The position numbers and the translations under genes are program-made. A stretch of DNA of 20,931 nucleotides from Bremia lactucae (taxonomy: Eukaryota; Oomycota; Peronosporomycetes; Peronosporales; Peronosporaceae): contig NC_090614.1 in assembly GCF_004359215.1 (NCBI RefSeq), positions 3,457,502-3,478,432 on the forward strand, in the 5' to 3' direction. Positions within the stretch are counted from its first letter, which is position 1. Every line of letters begins with the position of its first letter. A model generated the notes under the pieces. The model made no database searches. It was not told the DNA's origin and saw nothing but the letters and a program-made list of their open reading frames with translations. Of this stretch, positions 1-7,621 are shown piece after piece.

Positions 1-368
1 ATGGTCAAACAGAACGCGTAAATCGCGTCCTCGAAGAGATACTTCGAGGTTACGTCCAATCGTATCCGAATTGGAGCAATTTTTTACCGATGGTCGAATT
101 CGCCATCCATAATTTGGTGCATTCGTCTACAACGCATACACCGTTCTTTGTGAATGGCTTACGCCATCCTCGTATACCCACCTAATTAGAGGAATCCTCT
201 AGTTTAAGGGGGGTGGACTCGCACGAGCAAAACCAATTCTGGCTCATGCTCATCACGCGTCGAAGTTAACAACGACGCGAGTGAATTGATATCAAAGAAA
301 TCAACATCGAACATGAGAATGATCTCATGGCAGTACGCACAAAGCTTACTGAAAAAGATAAAACAAAT

Positions 369-396
369 GAGTTAGCAGAAAAATTTCTGCTAACTC
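369..396. repeat. Perfect 13-bp-stem hairpin
   Basis: GAGTTAGCAGAAA (369-381) pairs with 384-396 across an AA loop. It is the longest perfect stem I found and lies in the integrase linker of P1. Confidence 0.93.
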
Positions 397-643
397 GAGA
401 ATCAATAATCCGTTTTGTTCAGGATTCAATTGCTTACGCAGTGGACCGACAGAAACGGAATGCCGACAACCATGGAAGAAAAAATGTTCATTAATTTAAT
501 TTTAATGATCTAGTGCTACTCTCTACGGTAAATTTACCTAAGCGATTAGTCACTAATGTGGGTAGCAGTAAACTACTACCCAAGTTCATTGGTCCTTTCC
601 GTGTACTCATCGCAGAGGCAATGCGTATACAATAAAATTGCCA

Positions 644-667
644 CGTAGGATGCGAACGCATCCTACG
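644..667. repeat. Perfect 11-bp-stem hairpin
   Basis: CGTAGGATGCG (644-654) pairs with 657-667 across an AA loop, within the RTHPTFYVGR-coding part of P1. Confidence 0.93.
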
Positions 668-830
668 TTTTACGTTGGTCGGCTCCACCCGTACCATCAG
701 TACGCGGCTTCTTCTGAGGACGGATTTGACCACCCTTTTCAAGAATCCCTAAAATATTCTTGTGATCGCGAACCAGATTCTCATTTTGAACCGTGAGTTT
801 CATATGCCGGTTTCGAGTATCCTCGAAACT

Positions 831-856
831 GCGATGAGCTGACGACAGCTCATCGC
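831..856. repeat. Perfect 11-bp-stem hairpin
   Basis: GCGATGAGCTG (831-841) pairs with 846-856 across ACGA. Adjacent hairpins lie at 811-828 and 878-898. Confidence 0.92.
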
Positions 857-1036
857 GAAAAGAGTGATATGTTCGTTCGTACTCCAACATGGAGTACGCA
901 CTCTTCGAACGGTCTTCCAACCGCTCAATATGGTGAGCCTGCACCGTCTGCTCCCACGAGCGACGCTTGCCGCGCTCGTGGTCATGTCCCTCCTCTGAAT
1001 TATGGAGGAAGTAATCGATTTTGTCGACCCTCGACA

Positions 1037-1064
1037 TTAGATCCGACACACGATTCGGATCTAA
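1037..1064. repeat. Perfect 10-bp-stem hairpin
   Basis: TTAGATCCGA (1037-1046) pairs with 1055-1064 across an 8-nt loop. Confidence 0.92.
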
Positions 1065-1141
1065 TTTACCCTCCACGGCTCCTTTTCAGGGGCGAGATTA
1101 GACAATTTATTGTCCTCACTCCCCTGAGTGGTACCCACTGA

Positions 1142-1538
1142 AGCAGGGGTACAACAAGAACTTTTAATTACGATGGGTTACGCCATCGTCATCACCTTGC
1201 ACAAAACAGGTGACCTATGGGAGACGGAACGGGCGATGACGACCTCCAAGGAGGAGTCGTATTCACGTGGTAAATCACCACATGCACCCGCAACATCTAG
1301 TGTTGCGCGAGTGGAAGATACTACGGCAGACGTTTAGTCTGCCGCAAGAGATAACAGTGCGTCACCCGCGGCTGCACGAATCGCAGCCAAAGGCGCAGCA
1401 CTATCGTCACCCCGCGTGAGTTGATTCTCATGCGATGGAAATTTAAAATGATGGCTCTGACCAATCAACATCGTTTAAAAAATTAAGTGGTCACATAGCG
1501 ACCACTCCATACATTGAGAGTCAGAGTGATTGTCGTTT
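1142..1538 (+). other. 3' non-coding tail of element P1
   Basis: This lies between the last recognisable pol frame and the purine tract. I see no protein domain; a 69-codon open frame at 1128-1337 has no recognisable similarity. The stretch is rich in perfect inverted repeats: GCAACA at 1290-1295 pairs with 1301-1306, CGGCAGAC at 1324-1331 with 1337-1344, and AGTGGTC at 1486-1492 with 1500-1506. Confidence 0.6.
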
Positions 1539-1551
1539 AAGGGAGGGGTGA
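1539..1551 (+). promoter_or_regulatory. Polypurine tract
   Basis: AAGGGAGGGGTGA directly abuts the TG of the LTR. In LTR retrotransposons this position holds the RNase H-resistant purine tract that primes plus-strand DNA synthesis. Position and composition both fit, and it confirms that the LTR at 1552 is the 3' LTR of a +-strand element. Confidence 0.85.
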
Positions 1552-2013
1552 TGTAACGGGGTGTATCGTTGCATGAAATTAACACTCAAAGGTTGTTACT
1601 TAATATATGATCCAAAAGGTAGATAAAAACATATTTGTAGGATATTACTTAATGTAGTAATATTCAGAATTCTTATCCATAAATAGGTATAGACCATTAT
1701 ATCTATTTATTCCGCAGACTAATTAGCTGTAGGAGTAATCAAAGAGAGAGTTACAGATAAGATAGAGATAAAAAATAATTTTTATATGTTTAGTATTAGA
1801 TTACAATTAAGTTAGCATTTACAAAGATAGAAAAAAAGACACTTAATTATATTAATACAGTTTTCATTTTACCCTCTTTAAGCTATTTACCTTAAGATAA
1901 GTCTTCCTATGCACGTACTAGTGTACGTGAAATAATGTAAGGCACCACTTGCAACTGAAGCAGTGCGAAGTGGACTTGTTCTGAAACAGTACAAGTTGTA
2001 GTGCCCCGTTACA
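1552..2013 (+). repeat. 3' LTR of element P1 (family 1), complete
   Basis: The LTR starts TGTAACGGGG and ends CCCCGTTACA, a perfect 10-bp terminal inverted repeat, and is 462 bp long. A second copy of the same family starts at 5105 and aligns over about 400 bp. Two hairpins are shared by both copies (1681-1708 and 1912-1929). The 5 bases after the end are CTTAT; the matching left target-site copy would lie outside the window. The LTR has the same orientation as the effector gene at 3017, about 1 kb downstream, so it could influence its transcription, but that is only inference. Confidence 0.93.
1912..1929 (+). repeat. Perfect hairpin in LTR family 1
   Basis: CACGTAC (1912-1918) pairs with GTACGTG (1923-1929) across a 4-nt loop TAGT. 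The second LTR copy keeps it with one changed base (around 5440-5458). It is followed in both copies by another inverted pair centred on a GCAGTGCGAAG segment. Its position near the 3' end of the LTR would suit an RNA structure in the repeated or polyadenylation part of the transcript, but this is inferred. Confidence 0.75.
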
Positions 2014-2077
2014 CTTATCAAGTAGGAAGTAGTTTCCAGACTGATTCATATTTAATCGTATTAAATATAAATGCCTA

Positions 2078-2097
2078 TTTTTTTTTTTTTTTTTTTT
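2078..2097. repeat. T20 homopolymer
   Basis: Twenty consecutive T residues lie 65 bp beyond the LTR end. Read on the minus strand it is an A tract, which might mark the tail of a retroposed sequence, but no retroposed gene is recognisable next to it. A simple slippage tract is the plainer explanation. Confidence 0.85.
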
Positions 2098-2172
2098 ACC
2101 AATCAAAACGTCATCTCTTAGATAACACTTAATATGTATTGCGAGCGTATCTGTCTAGATACCTCACGTAAC

Positions 2173-2193
2173 GGATGACGCTAGGCGTCATCC
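2173..2193. repeat. Perfect hairpin, 9-bp stem, 3-nt loop
   Basis: GGATGACGC (2173-2181) pairs with GCGTCATCC (2185-2193) across TAG. No T run follows and no gene ends here, so it is not called a terminator. Confidence 0.85.
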
Positions 2194-2594
2194 CTCCTAA
2201 TGTGAATGCATCCATGTGCATCACATATACAAGGGTTGGTCACTAATGTGAATTACACCCGAGTGGTGGGTCTAATTACTTTTTCAAGTAATTGACCATC
2301 CCCTTAGGAACATCAAGTGTACTTCCCCTCGGTGATACAAATTACTAGATCTAGCTTTTACCTTCCTTAAAACTTCTGAAACGTACTGGGGTTGTCACTT
2401 TTAGGGTAGGGGCTTTTTCAGTTCAACCTGGTTCTAAAAGCCGAAGATAGGATTTATTCCCGCATAGCAGATCAATTTGGATGTTTCTTGCATCGTAAAA
2501 ACAATGGTGCTGAATATTTTAGGCACCCTTAAATCCCAGCTTTTATGCGGGGTTTAGAAGACGAAAAAAGAGAAATAAATTGGAAACGGGGACG

Positions 2595-2624
2595 TGTAAC
2601 ATTAGGGCAACTTAGCCCGTTACA
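2595..2624. repeat. Collapsed LTR-end palindrome (probable remnant)
   Basis: TGTAAC (2595-2600) and GTTACA (2619-2624) bracket GGGC (2605-2608) and GCCC (2615-2618). This is the terminal signature of the LTRs in this window with almost all of the LTR body missing. It could be the scar of a deleted LTR or a chance palindrome. Confidence 0.4.
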
Positions 2625-2750
2625 CTCTATGCCTCGAATACCGCAATTAGTGCTGGTACGCTTAGCCACTTTAAATTGTCTAATATCTCGGAATTCGGCG
2701 CCATGGTAGCAGATATGGTGGCATGGCTCGAACATATGAACCTAAAGTGA

Positions 2751-3020
2751 ATGCATTCGGCGTGTCACGTGCGCTTTGAGAGCAATTGCGATCGCTTCCA
2801 ACCATGTACTACAAGATGTTCAAATCCGACCACTTTTTCCAAAGAATCAGTATTGGATCAGATTAATACTGTTATCTGTATGTGGCCACTGAAGGTCGCG
2901 AATGCGCAGGAAGTGGCACACACGCCCGATGTGCAATCAAATAGTGATTTAAATCTGACACTGCCAAGTTCATTCTTTGATTATTTGTCAAAAAAAGTCA
3001 GCCGCGAGATTCCGTTATGA
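2751..3020 (+). CDS. Hypothetical 89-codon ORF overlapping the effector start
   Basis: This frame has no recognisable domain and no signal peptide. It runs into the downstream gene, and its TGA stop shares the bases ATGA with the start codon at 3017. The initiator-like site at about 2968 would start transcription near the end of this frame, so it is probably not part of the effector mRNA. It may be a chance open frame or the fragment of an older gene. I do not assign a function. Confidence 0.2.
   Translation: MHSACHVRFESNCDRFQPCTTRCSNPTTFSKESVLDQINTVICMWPLKVANAQEVAHTPDVQSNSDLNLTLPSSFFDYLSKKVSREIPL
2968..2990 (+). promoter_or_regulatory. Oomycete initiator-like element
   Basis: The GTTCATTC core followed by the T-rich TTTGATTATTTG resembles the oomycete initiator, whose described core is TCATT with pyrimidines followed by an A/T-rich flank. 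It would place the transcription start about 45 bases before the ATG at 3017, a typical short 5' leader in these organisms. There is no experimental support in the sequence itself. Confidence 0.45.
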
Positions 3021-4531
3021 ATGCCAAAAACAAACGTCTGATATCGCTCTTGCATCTCTTTCTAGTGCTAAGCTATCACGTCGAGACCTGCTTGAGAATG
3101 ACTGTTTTTGTTGAGGCTTCTTTACTCCGCGATGACACTCTGGGAAAAAAACCTCATACCTTCCCGCAACCTTCCCGCGCGGACACCCGGCAAGAATCGA
3201 TGGCTGTCGCCCCACCACTGAGCCAGAATCCAGTTGAAAATCCGTGGCAAAGCTCTTATTCCAAGGAGGACCGAGCATTTGAACTCGTTTGGGTGGAAAA
3301 ATTTGTCAATGATGCGGCTAATGCTCTTGAAGAAATCGGAATGTTTCCTAGAATTCGTCAAAGCGTTATTCCGATTGCTCTTCGCGGAAAGAAGGCACCA
3401 ACACGTATCGACTTCTTTTACGTTGCCAAAACATTCGATTCCTTTAATACGAAATTCAAAATGGCGTCCAAAGCGAAAACGGATACGAACGTAGCATTAA
3501 TCGATTGGATTACAGGTCGTGCAAAGAAACTCAAGTATGAACCTGCAAAAGCATACGTCGTGATCGGAATTGTACTCTCCGATAAGCTCGGATACTCTCG
3601 CGTCGCAACTTTCTTGAATGCCATTCAAAAAGACTATCGCAAAATGTTCTTTTATTTAAAACACGCCGTCTTTCGGTATTGGGATTTCAACGGACTAAAT
3701 TTGTATGCGTTAATGTCAGAAGAAAAGGTGCATTGGCAGAATTATGTCGATGTCGTGAGCTCTTTGAAAAAGCCTGCCACGGCTTTGTATTTCGATTACG
3801 CCGTGACTGATTTTGACGACACTGCCGCGTACATTTCTTTTCTAGAGGTTTTAGAAGATGTTGATTTGGAGACACAAATCAAGGATATTATTAATGCTGG
3901 TCATTTCTGGGGGAAACATTCGATTGGAAAAGAATGGGGACTCTCGAAAATTGTCAACTACTTAGATGTACAGCATGTGCTGTATAACAACAACCCAGCT
4001 AAAATTATTCAATCGTTTACGTTTCCGTGTACAAAAATCCATTTGATTCTTCGTACTTTCCAGCGACTTTTAAAACGGTATGGTACTGGCAAGGGTGTCA
4101 AAGTGATCGCCCAGGATCTGATCAACTCGTCTCGAGAAGATCTGTCGATGTTGAAACTATTCTTTATCATGCGCACGATGTATAGAGACCATGTACGTTC
4201 AGCCCTTCCGAAGGCTGTGTTAGAGAAGCTAATGTTAAAATTAAACAAAGACAAGCGAATGGCAAATCGGCTCGCACGAGAACTTTTTAAGACATTGCAG
4301 TTACATCTCTCTCCTTCAGTCAAGAAGATCATCCACCCCATGGAAGGATCCCATATCTGGAAAGATTTCTTGGATGTTGCCTACGGAAGCAATGTGGAAC
4401 AATCTCGAATGTTAAAAATTTTGAAGGATATCGCTGGACAAAGTGAAGGGGAAATTGCTGTACAAGGCGAAACTATTCTTACTGCGAAAATGTTAACTGA
4501 TGTCTGGGAAGGTTCGTTAAGTATCGTATAG
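3017..4531 (+). CDS. Candidate secreted effector, WY-like helical protein
   Basis: The 504-codon frame is intact and intron-less from ATG to TAG. Residues 1-7 are polar and basic, and residues 8-19 are hydrophobic (ISLLHLFLVLSY), a likely signal peptide; a V-x-A site at 32-34 could be cleaved. There is no canonical RxLR. The nearest match is SLLR at 35-38 followed by DD, and there is no clear dEER, only KEDR at 83-86. From about residue 85 the protein is rich in predicted amphipathic helix. Recurrent Trp- and Tyr-centred blocks (W164, W240-Y243, W307, W448-Y456) resemble W- and Y-motif modules of Peronosporales effectors. ANRLARELFKTLQLHL (416-431) resembles the helix before such a W motif. 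There are only two Cys (25, 338). I infer a secreted host-targeting protein; I do not recognise a named family member. The first Met is chosen because later ones lose the signal peptide. The gene is flanked by retroelements on both sides. Confidence 0.75.
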   Translation: MNAKNKRLISLLHLFLVLSYHVETCLRMTVFVEASLLRDDTLGKKPHTFPQPSRADTRQESMAVAPPLSQNPVENPWQSSYSKEDRAFELVWVEKFVNDAANALEEIGMFPRIRQSVIPIALRGKKAPTRIDFFYVAKTFDSFNTKFKMASKAKTDTNVALIDWITGRAKKLKYEPAKAYVVIGIVLSDKLGYSRVATFLNAIQKDYRKMFFYLKHAVFRYWDFNGLNLYALMSEEKVHWQNYVDVVSSLKKPATALYFDYAVTDFDDTAAYISFLEVLEDVDLETQIKDIINAGHFWGKHSIGKEWGLSKIVNYLDVQHVLYNNNPAKIIQSFTFPCTKIHLILRTFQRLLKRYGTGKGVKVIAQDLINSSREDLSMLKLFFIMRTMYRDHVRSALPKAVLEKLMLKLNKDKRMANRLARELFKTLQLHLSPSVKKIIHPMEGSHIWKDFLDVAYGSNVEQSRMLKILKDIAGQSEGEIAVQGETILTAKMLTDVWEGSLSIV

Positions 4532-4858
4532 ACATTGAACGAGCGGAGTGTCAAGGAAACGTATCCTTTTATACCAACTGGTTCATGATTACCAGCACTT
4601 GTTGCTGAAAAGGTGCAGTGTATGTATGTATTTTATGGATGCATTCTTACCGGATATTAGTTATCGAGAAAGACTCACTTTTTTGTGGGAACATAAGGTG
4701 GTGATGAAAAGGTAAGGTACGACAACGTTTTTAATCTGATGGAAACATATCGTAGAGATTAAGATTAGATGTAACATGATAAGCATGAGAACGAAGGAAC
4801 TCAATCAATACATCACTTCGCTTATTGGATTTAACTCGACTGTTATTCGTTCCACCTG
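4532..4858. other. Intergenic, 3' flank of the effector gene
   Basis: No gene or domain is recognisable. This is probably the 3' untranslated region and spacer, ending at the terminal TG of the LTR of element A. The 5 bases before that LTR are ACCTG, a candidate target-site sequence; they are not found after 9361. Confidence 0.6.
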
Positions 4859-5104
4859 TGTAATGGGGCGCAATTCTATTGGTAAACCGTTGTTGTGGTA
4901 TACTTACTTTTTGGGTAAAATACCCTTTTGTTCTATTTAAAATAGTAAATCACTTAAATCCTATTTAAAGTATGGTAATATATGTGGCAGCCATTAGATA
5001 TGAATCTAGTGACCAATTTTTTTTAAATTTGGTGAGGGTTAATTTGAAAGTTATATAATTAAATAAAGTTTAGTTCTCCTTTTGATCTTACAGCGTCTAG
5101 TACC
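4859..5104 (-). repeat. 3' LTR of element A, partial (distal 246 bp)
   Basis: This aligns in the same orientation with 8679-8931, sharing the CCGTTGTTGTGGTA block, an ATAATTAAATAAAGTT block and CTTTTGATCTTA. It ends abruptly at 5104, exactly where a family 1 LTR begins, so the remaining 430 bp or so of this LTR are missing. The outer terminus TGTAATGGGG is intact at 4859. Confidence 0.82.
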
Positions 5105-5508
5105 TGTAACGGGGTGGATCGTTACATAAATTAACAGTTAAATGTTATTAATTAATGTATTATCTAAAAGGTACATAATATTTGGAGAATATTACTTTAC
5201 ATGGTAATATTCTATAGCTTATCCATTAATAGATATAGAACATTATATCTACTTTCTCTGCGGTTTAGTCAGCGCTGGACGCGCGCAAAAACAGAGACAG
5301 ATCAGACTTTATTACATGTTTTGTATTAGCTTATAATTAAGTTAGTAAATAGATTGAAGTAGAAGAACTTAATTATATTAGATACAGTTTCTCTTTTTAT
5401 TCTCTTTATGGCAAGTGTTTGAAAGCGAGTCTTCCTTTGCACGTACTAGTGTACGCGAAGTGACGTGAGGCACCACTCGCACTGTGGCAGTGCGAAGTTG
5501 ACTTGTTT
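5105..5508 (+). repeat. LTR family 1 copy, 3' truncated
   Basis: It begins with the intact TGTAACGGGG terminus and follows the LTR at 1552-2013 for about 400 bp, to GCAGTGCGAAGTTGACTTG. There it stops at a T run, lacking the last 50 bp or so and the CCCCGTTACA end. No internal sequence of its own family adjoins it, so it is a truncated solo LTR inserted into element A. Its hairpin at 5230-5251 (TAGATATA pairing with TATATCTA) is a perfect version of the one at 1681-1708. Confidence 0.85.
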
Positions 5509-6529
5509 TTTTTCGCGTTTAGCAAAACTCGGTCTCCGACCGCATTAGAATTAATACAAATTCTTGTTTTGGTATCTGAATGTACTTTCTGTATTTATTG
5601 GCTATCAGCCAATGTGTCATGCACATGGCTCAAGACACTAAATAGCGTTGCGAGAAAATTGTTTACTTGTTATGAACGGTAATGGGCTGATATCAGCAAG
5701 CCTATCAGCCAAATCTCTTCCACCACGCCTTGAGCCACGCAGTGGTATAGTTATGGAAACGCGTGGGTGGGTGAGACAGTTGACATAGAACGGAGGGTAG
5801 CCTGCAGAATTATGATCAGCGGTTTTTAACGCAAATTCCACCACTGGAAGCATTGAGCTCCACCGCTTTTATGTTTCAGCACACACACTGCGCAGAACGT
5901 CTTCAATGACGGGATTGACACGTTCAGTTTGACCATCGGTCTGCGAATGGTCCGCGGTGGACATTTCCAATCTGGTGCCAAGCTCGCTTTCCAAATAGCC
6001 CGTGAAACGGGGGTCTCGATTAGAGACAATCGTCACAGGCAAACCGGTTGCGAAACGCGATGAACGAACAGACTTGCTGTACCTTCATCATCAATGTTAT
6101 CCGGCACAGCCGCTAAGTGAGCCATTTCTCTCAACCGGTCAACAAAGACCACGATGCCTGATTTACCGACCGAATCTTTCGGAAGGCCTAGCACAAAATC
6201 CAGACTAATAGACTTTCAACACCATGTGGGTACGGGCAAACTGGCCAGTGGCGTAGCAGCCTGAGCCAAGGGTTTTGCCCGTAGCAAATTTCGCATGTGC
6301 GAACGTATATGCTTGCCCATTTGTAAAGCTTGGGCCACCAATAATCCGGCTCTCGGAGCTGTAGGTCCGAGCTGACCACCAAAAACAGGTTCTTGTAGAG
6401 GATTCGATACCTAAAATCCCCATCATACGGAACTACAATGCGCAGAATATCTGCAGCATTCGTGCAATAAAGGAACAGGCCGTTATCGATAGAAAGGCAA
6501 TGTAAGCTCGAACGCAAACGGGCCGACAA
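5509..6529 (-). pseudogene. Integrase remnant of element A
   Basis: The zinc-binding end is at about 6330-6260: YKWASIYVRTCEIC keeps the Cys pair, while the His pair is not readable in frame. The core follows with LDFVLGLPKDSVGKSGIVVF (first catalytic Asp kept, about 6205) and the DDEGTASLF region. A stop and frameshift come next, then SNRDPRF at about 6030 where the family has SDRDPRF, so the second catalytic Asp reads Asn. DGQTERVN (about 5925) carries the Glu. LPVVEFALKT and YPPFYVN follow (about 5845-5790). The last visible piece, AVGDRVLL at about 5550-5520, is the start of the C-terminal module and is cut at 5508 by the inserted LTR. Frameshifts plus the Asp-to-Asn change make it non-functional. 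Confidence 0.85.
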
Positions 6530-6599
6530 TTAAATGTCCGACGCAGTGCTTTTAAAAGCTTGTAGCAGAGCTACACATTGTTCGTCCTTGGCGCACGCC

Positions 6600-7110
6600 G
6601 AACGGATTAAACCAGTAAAAGGTGACGCCATAGTCGCTTAATGAGAGAGCATATAACTGGCCTGCGTGACATCATCCAGAGCATTCTGCTCACCAGGTTT
6701 ATATTTCACCTCGAAATTGTATGCAGCGAAAGATAAAAGCCATTGAGCCATTCTTTATGAGAGAGGGTGCATTTTTATCGCGGTGCGTAAAGACGTGTGA
6801 TCTGTATATATCACAAACGGCTAAGGGACAAGCAAATGAACTCTGAATTTGACAAGAGCATATTTTATTGCAAGCAACTCTTTGTCATGAACTGGTTACG
6901 TCTTATCCCTAGTTTGAGCTATCTAGACTTGAGCGCAATTACACGTTCTCGCCCATCATGTTCTGAGCACTACCGATGGCAAAATCCAATACGTCACAGA
7001 CGACGCCAAAAGGCCCATTTAGAATTGGCAGAGCCAGAATCAGGGCATGGCTAAGACTATCCTTATTTGTTTCAAATGCATCATTCTAACTACCTACAAC
7101 TTGGTTTCTG
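6600..7110 (-). pseudogene. Reverse transcriptase thumb and RNase H remnant of element A
   Basis: Minus-strand frames read DAFETNKDSLSHALILALP (end of the thumb, about 7090-7035) directly followed by GPFGVVCDVLDFAIGSA, the first RNase H strand with its catalytic Asp (about 7030-6980). The end of the RNase H region, MAQWLLSFAAYNFEVKYKPG, lies near 6755-6690. Between them the frame is broken by stops. RNase H removes template RNA during reverse transcription. The reverse transcriptase fingers and palm, with the catalytic YFDD, are not found upstream, so a deletion has joined gag-proximal sequence to the thumb. Confidence 0.8.
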
Positions 7111-7621
7111 CGGTATTTAAGAACTAATTCCTCCCGCACTTTATTAGACCAATTACTGTCGTGGCCAAGAAAGGCCTAGTTTTCACGTTTAATCTTCCTC
7201 GCAAGCTGTGTTTACCCCCAGTGTTCTCCGTCGGCTTGCTTAGGCCAAATTGGGACCCTTCTCTTGTTGACTAAAAGGCGCTTGTAGCGAGACAGGCGGG
7301 CGTGATGCAGATTGCTGCATCCTCACCAGGATGTCCAGCCGACCTTCTGAACGACGTTTGACGGTCTAATGCCGAAAGGCGGTTTTAAACCGCGTCAAGG
7401 GAGACCTCAACCCAAGATAAGCTCTCGAGAAGAAGTTTGCAGCTCGTGCCTTAAAGCATCAGATGCTTCCACCGAAATTGTGACCCCCTCCCGCGTTGCT
7501 TGATGAGCGAAGGACTTCCAGTTTCACGAAAAGAAACTCCTAAAGCAACATCGTCGTAAGGATTAATAACAATATCTGGTGAATTTGCTTCGGTACTCCT
7601 CTTCGGAAAACTTTTCGGAGT
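7111..7621 (-). other. Unassigned internal sequence of element A
   Basis: This lies between the RNase H and gag remnants. Protease and reverse transcriptase would be expected here, but none of their motifs are visible on either strand. Short minus-strand frames are broken by stops and look like decayed gag C-terminal sequence. Small perfect palindromes are present, for example GCGGTTT with AAACCGC near 7381-7395 and AAGCATC with GATGCTT near 7457-7471. Confidence 0.4.

Larger units (their letters stand above)
3..1141 (+). pseudogene. Ty3/Gypsy pol 3' end: integrase C-terminal half and tail
   Basis: Integrase inserts the element cDNA into chromosomes. The frame opens inside the catalytic core at GQTERVNRVLEE, which carries the Glu of the D,D,E triad. 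It continues through the FLPMVEFA..N...HSSTTHTPFFVNG region to a stop at 183-185. The same protein resumes with VRFVQDSIAYAVDRQKRNAD (about 410-470), then the C-terminal GPY/F-type module DLVLLSTVNLPK..LVTNVGS and KLLPKFIGPFRVL (about 505-615). After a frameshift comes the T-H-P-T-F-Y-V-G-R-L-type segment (about 650-690). A low-complexity tail is open to 1141. Stops and frameshifts make it a pseudogene. Homologous minus-strand copies occur in elements A and D. The strand is set by these integrase motifs, although a 137-codon antisense frame is also open here. Confidence 0.88.
1..2013 (+). mobile_element. Ty3/Gypsy LTR retrotransposon, 3' part (element P1)
   Basis: The sequence holds the end of an integrase reading frame, then a non-coding tail, a purine tract (1539-1551) and a complete LTR (1552-2013). 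This is the 3' order of a Ty3/Gypsy element on the + strand. The 5' LTR, gag, protease and reverse transcriptase would lie left of the window. The internal part has several stops and frameshifts, so the copy is dead. It is the only element here whose coding strand is +, the same as the effector gene downstream. No chromodomain was recognised between the integrase and the LTR, unlike elements C and D, so it may belong to a different subfamily. Confidence 0.9.
2014..2750. other. Intergenic region with retroelement debris
   Basis: No gene is recognisable. The stretch holds a T20 run (2078-2097), a perfect 9-bp-stem hairpin (2173-2193), a perfect 8-bp-stem hairpin (2274-2293), and a 30-bp palindromic remnant bounded by TGTAAC and GTTACA (2595-2624) that looks like collapsed LTR ends. 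Short open frames on the minus strand (1918-2106, 2529-2735) have no recognisable domain. The hairpin style resembles the retroelement sequence on either side, which suggests old element fragments. Confidence 0.6.

Noticed and set aside
663..1076. A 137-codon minus-strand frame that looks coiled-coil-like and rich in charged residues
   Set aside because: The + strand carries the continuous integrase tail of P1 (GPFRVL, then the THPTFYVGRL-like segment) in the order of the family. The minus frame is antisense, and its regular look may follow from the dense inverted repeats.
2173..2293. Two strong hairpins as transcription terminators
   Set aside because: No gene ends nearby, no T tract follows directly, and the organism appears eukaryotic. 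They fit the general hairpin enrichment instead.
2529..2735. A 68-codon minus-strand frame
   Set aside because: No recognisable domain, and it spans the collapsed LTR-end palindrome. It is most likely a chance frame.
3119..3136. SLLR at residues 35-38 as a true RxLR host-targeting motif
   Set aside because: The first Arg is missing, the motif may abut the signal peptide cleavage site, and no clear dEER follows.
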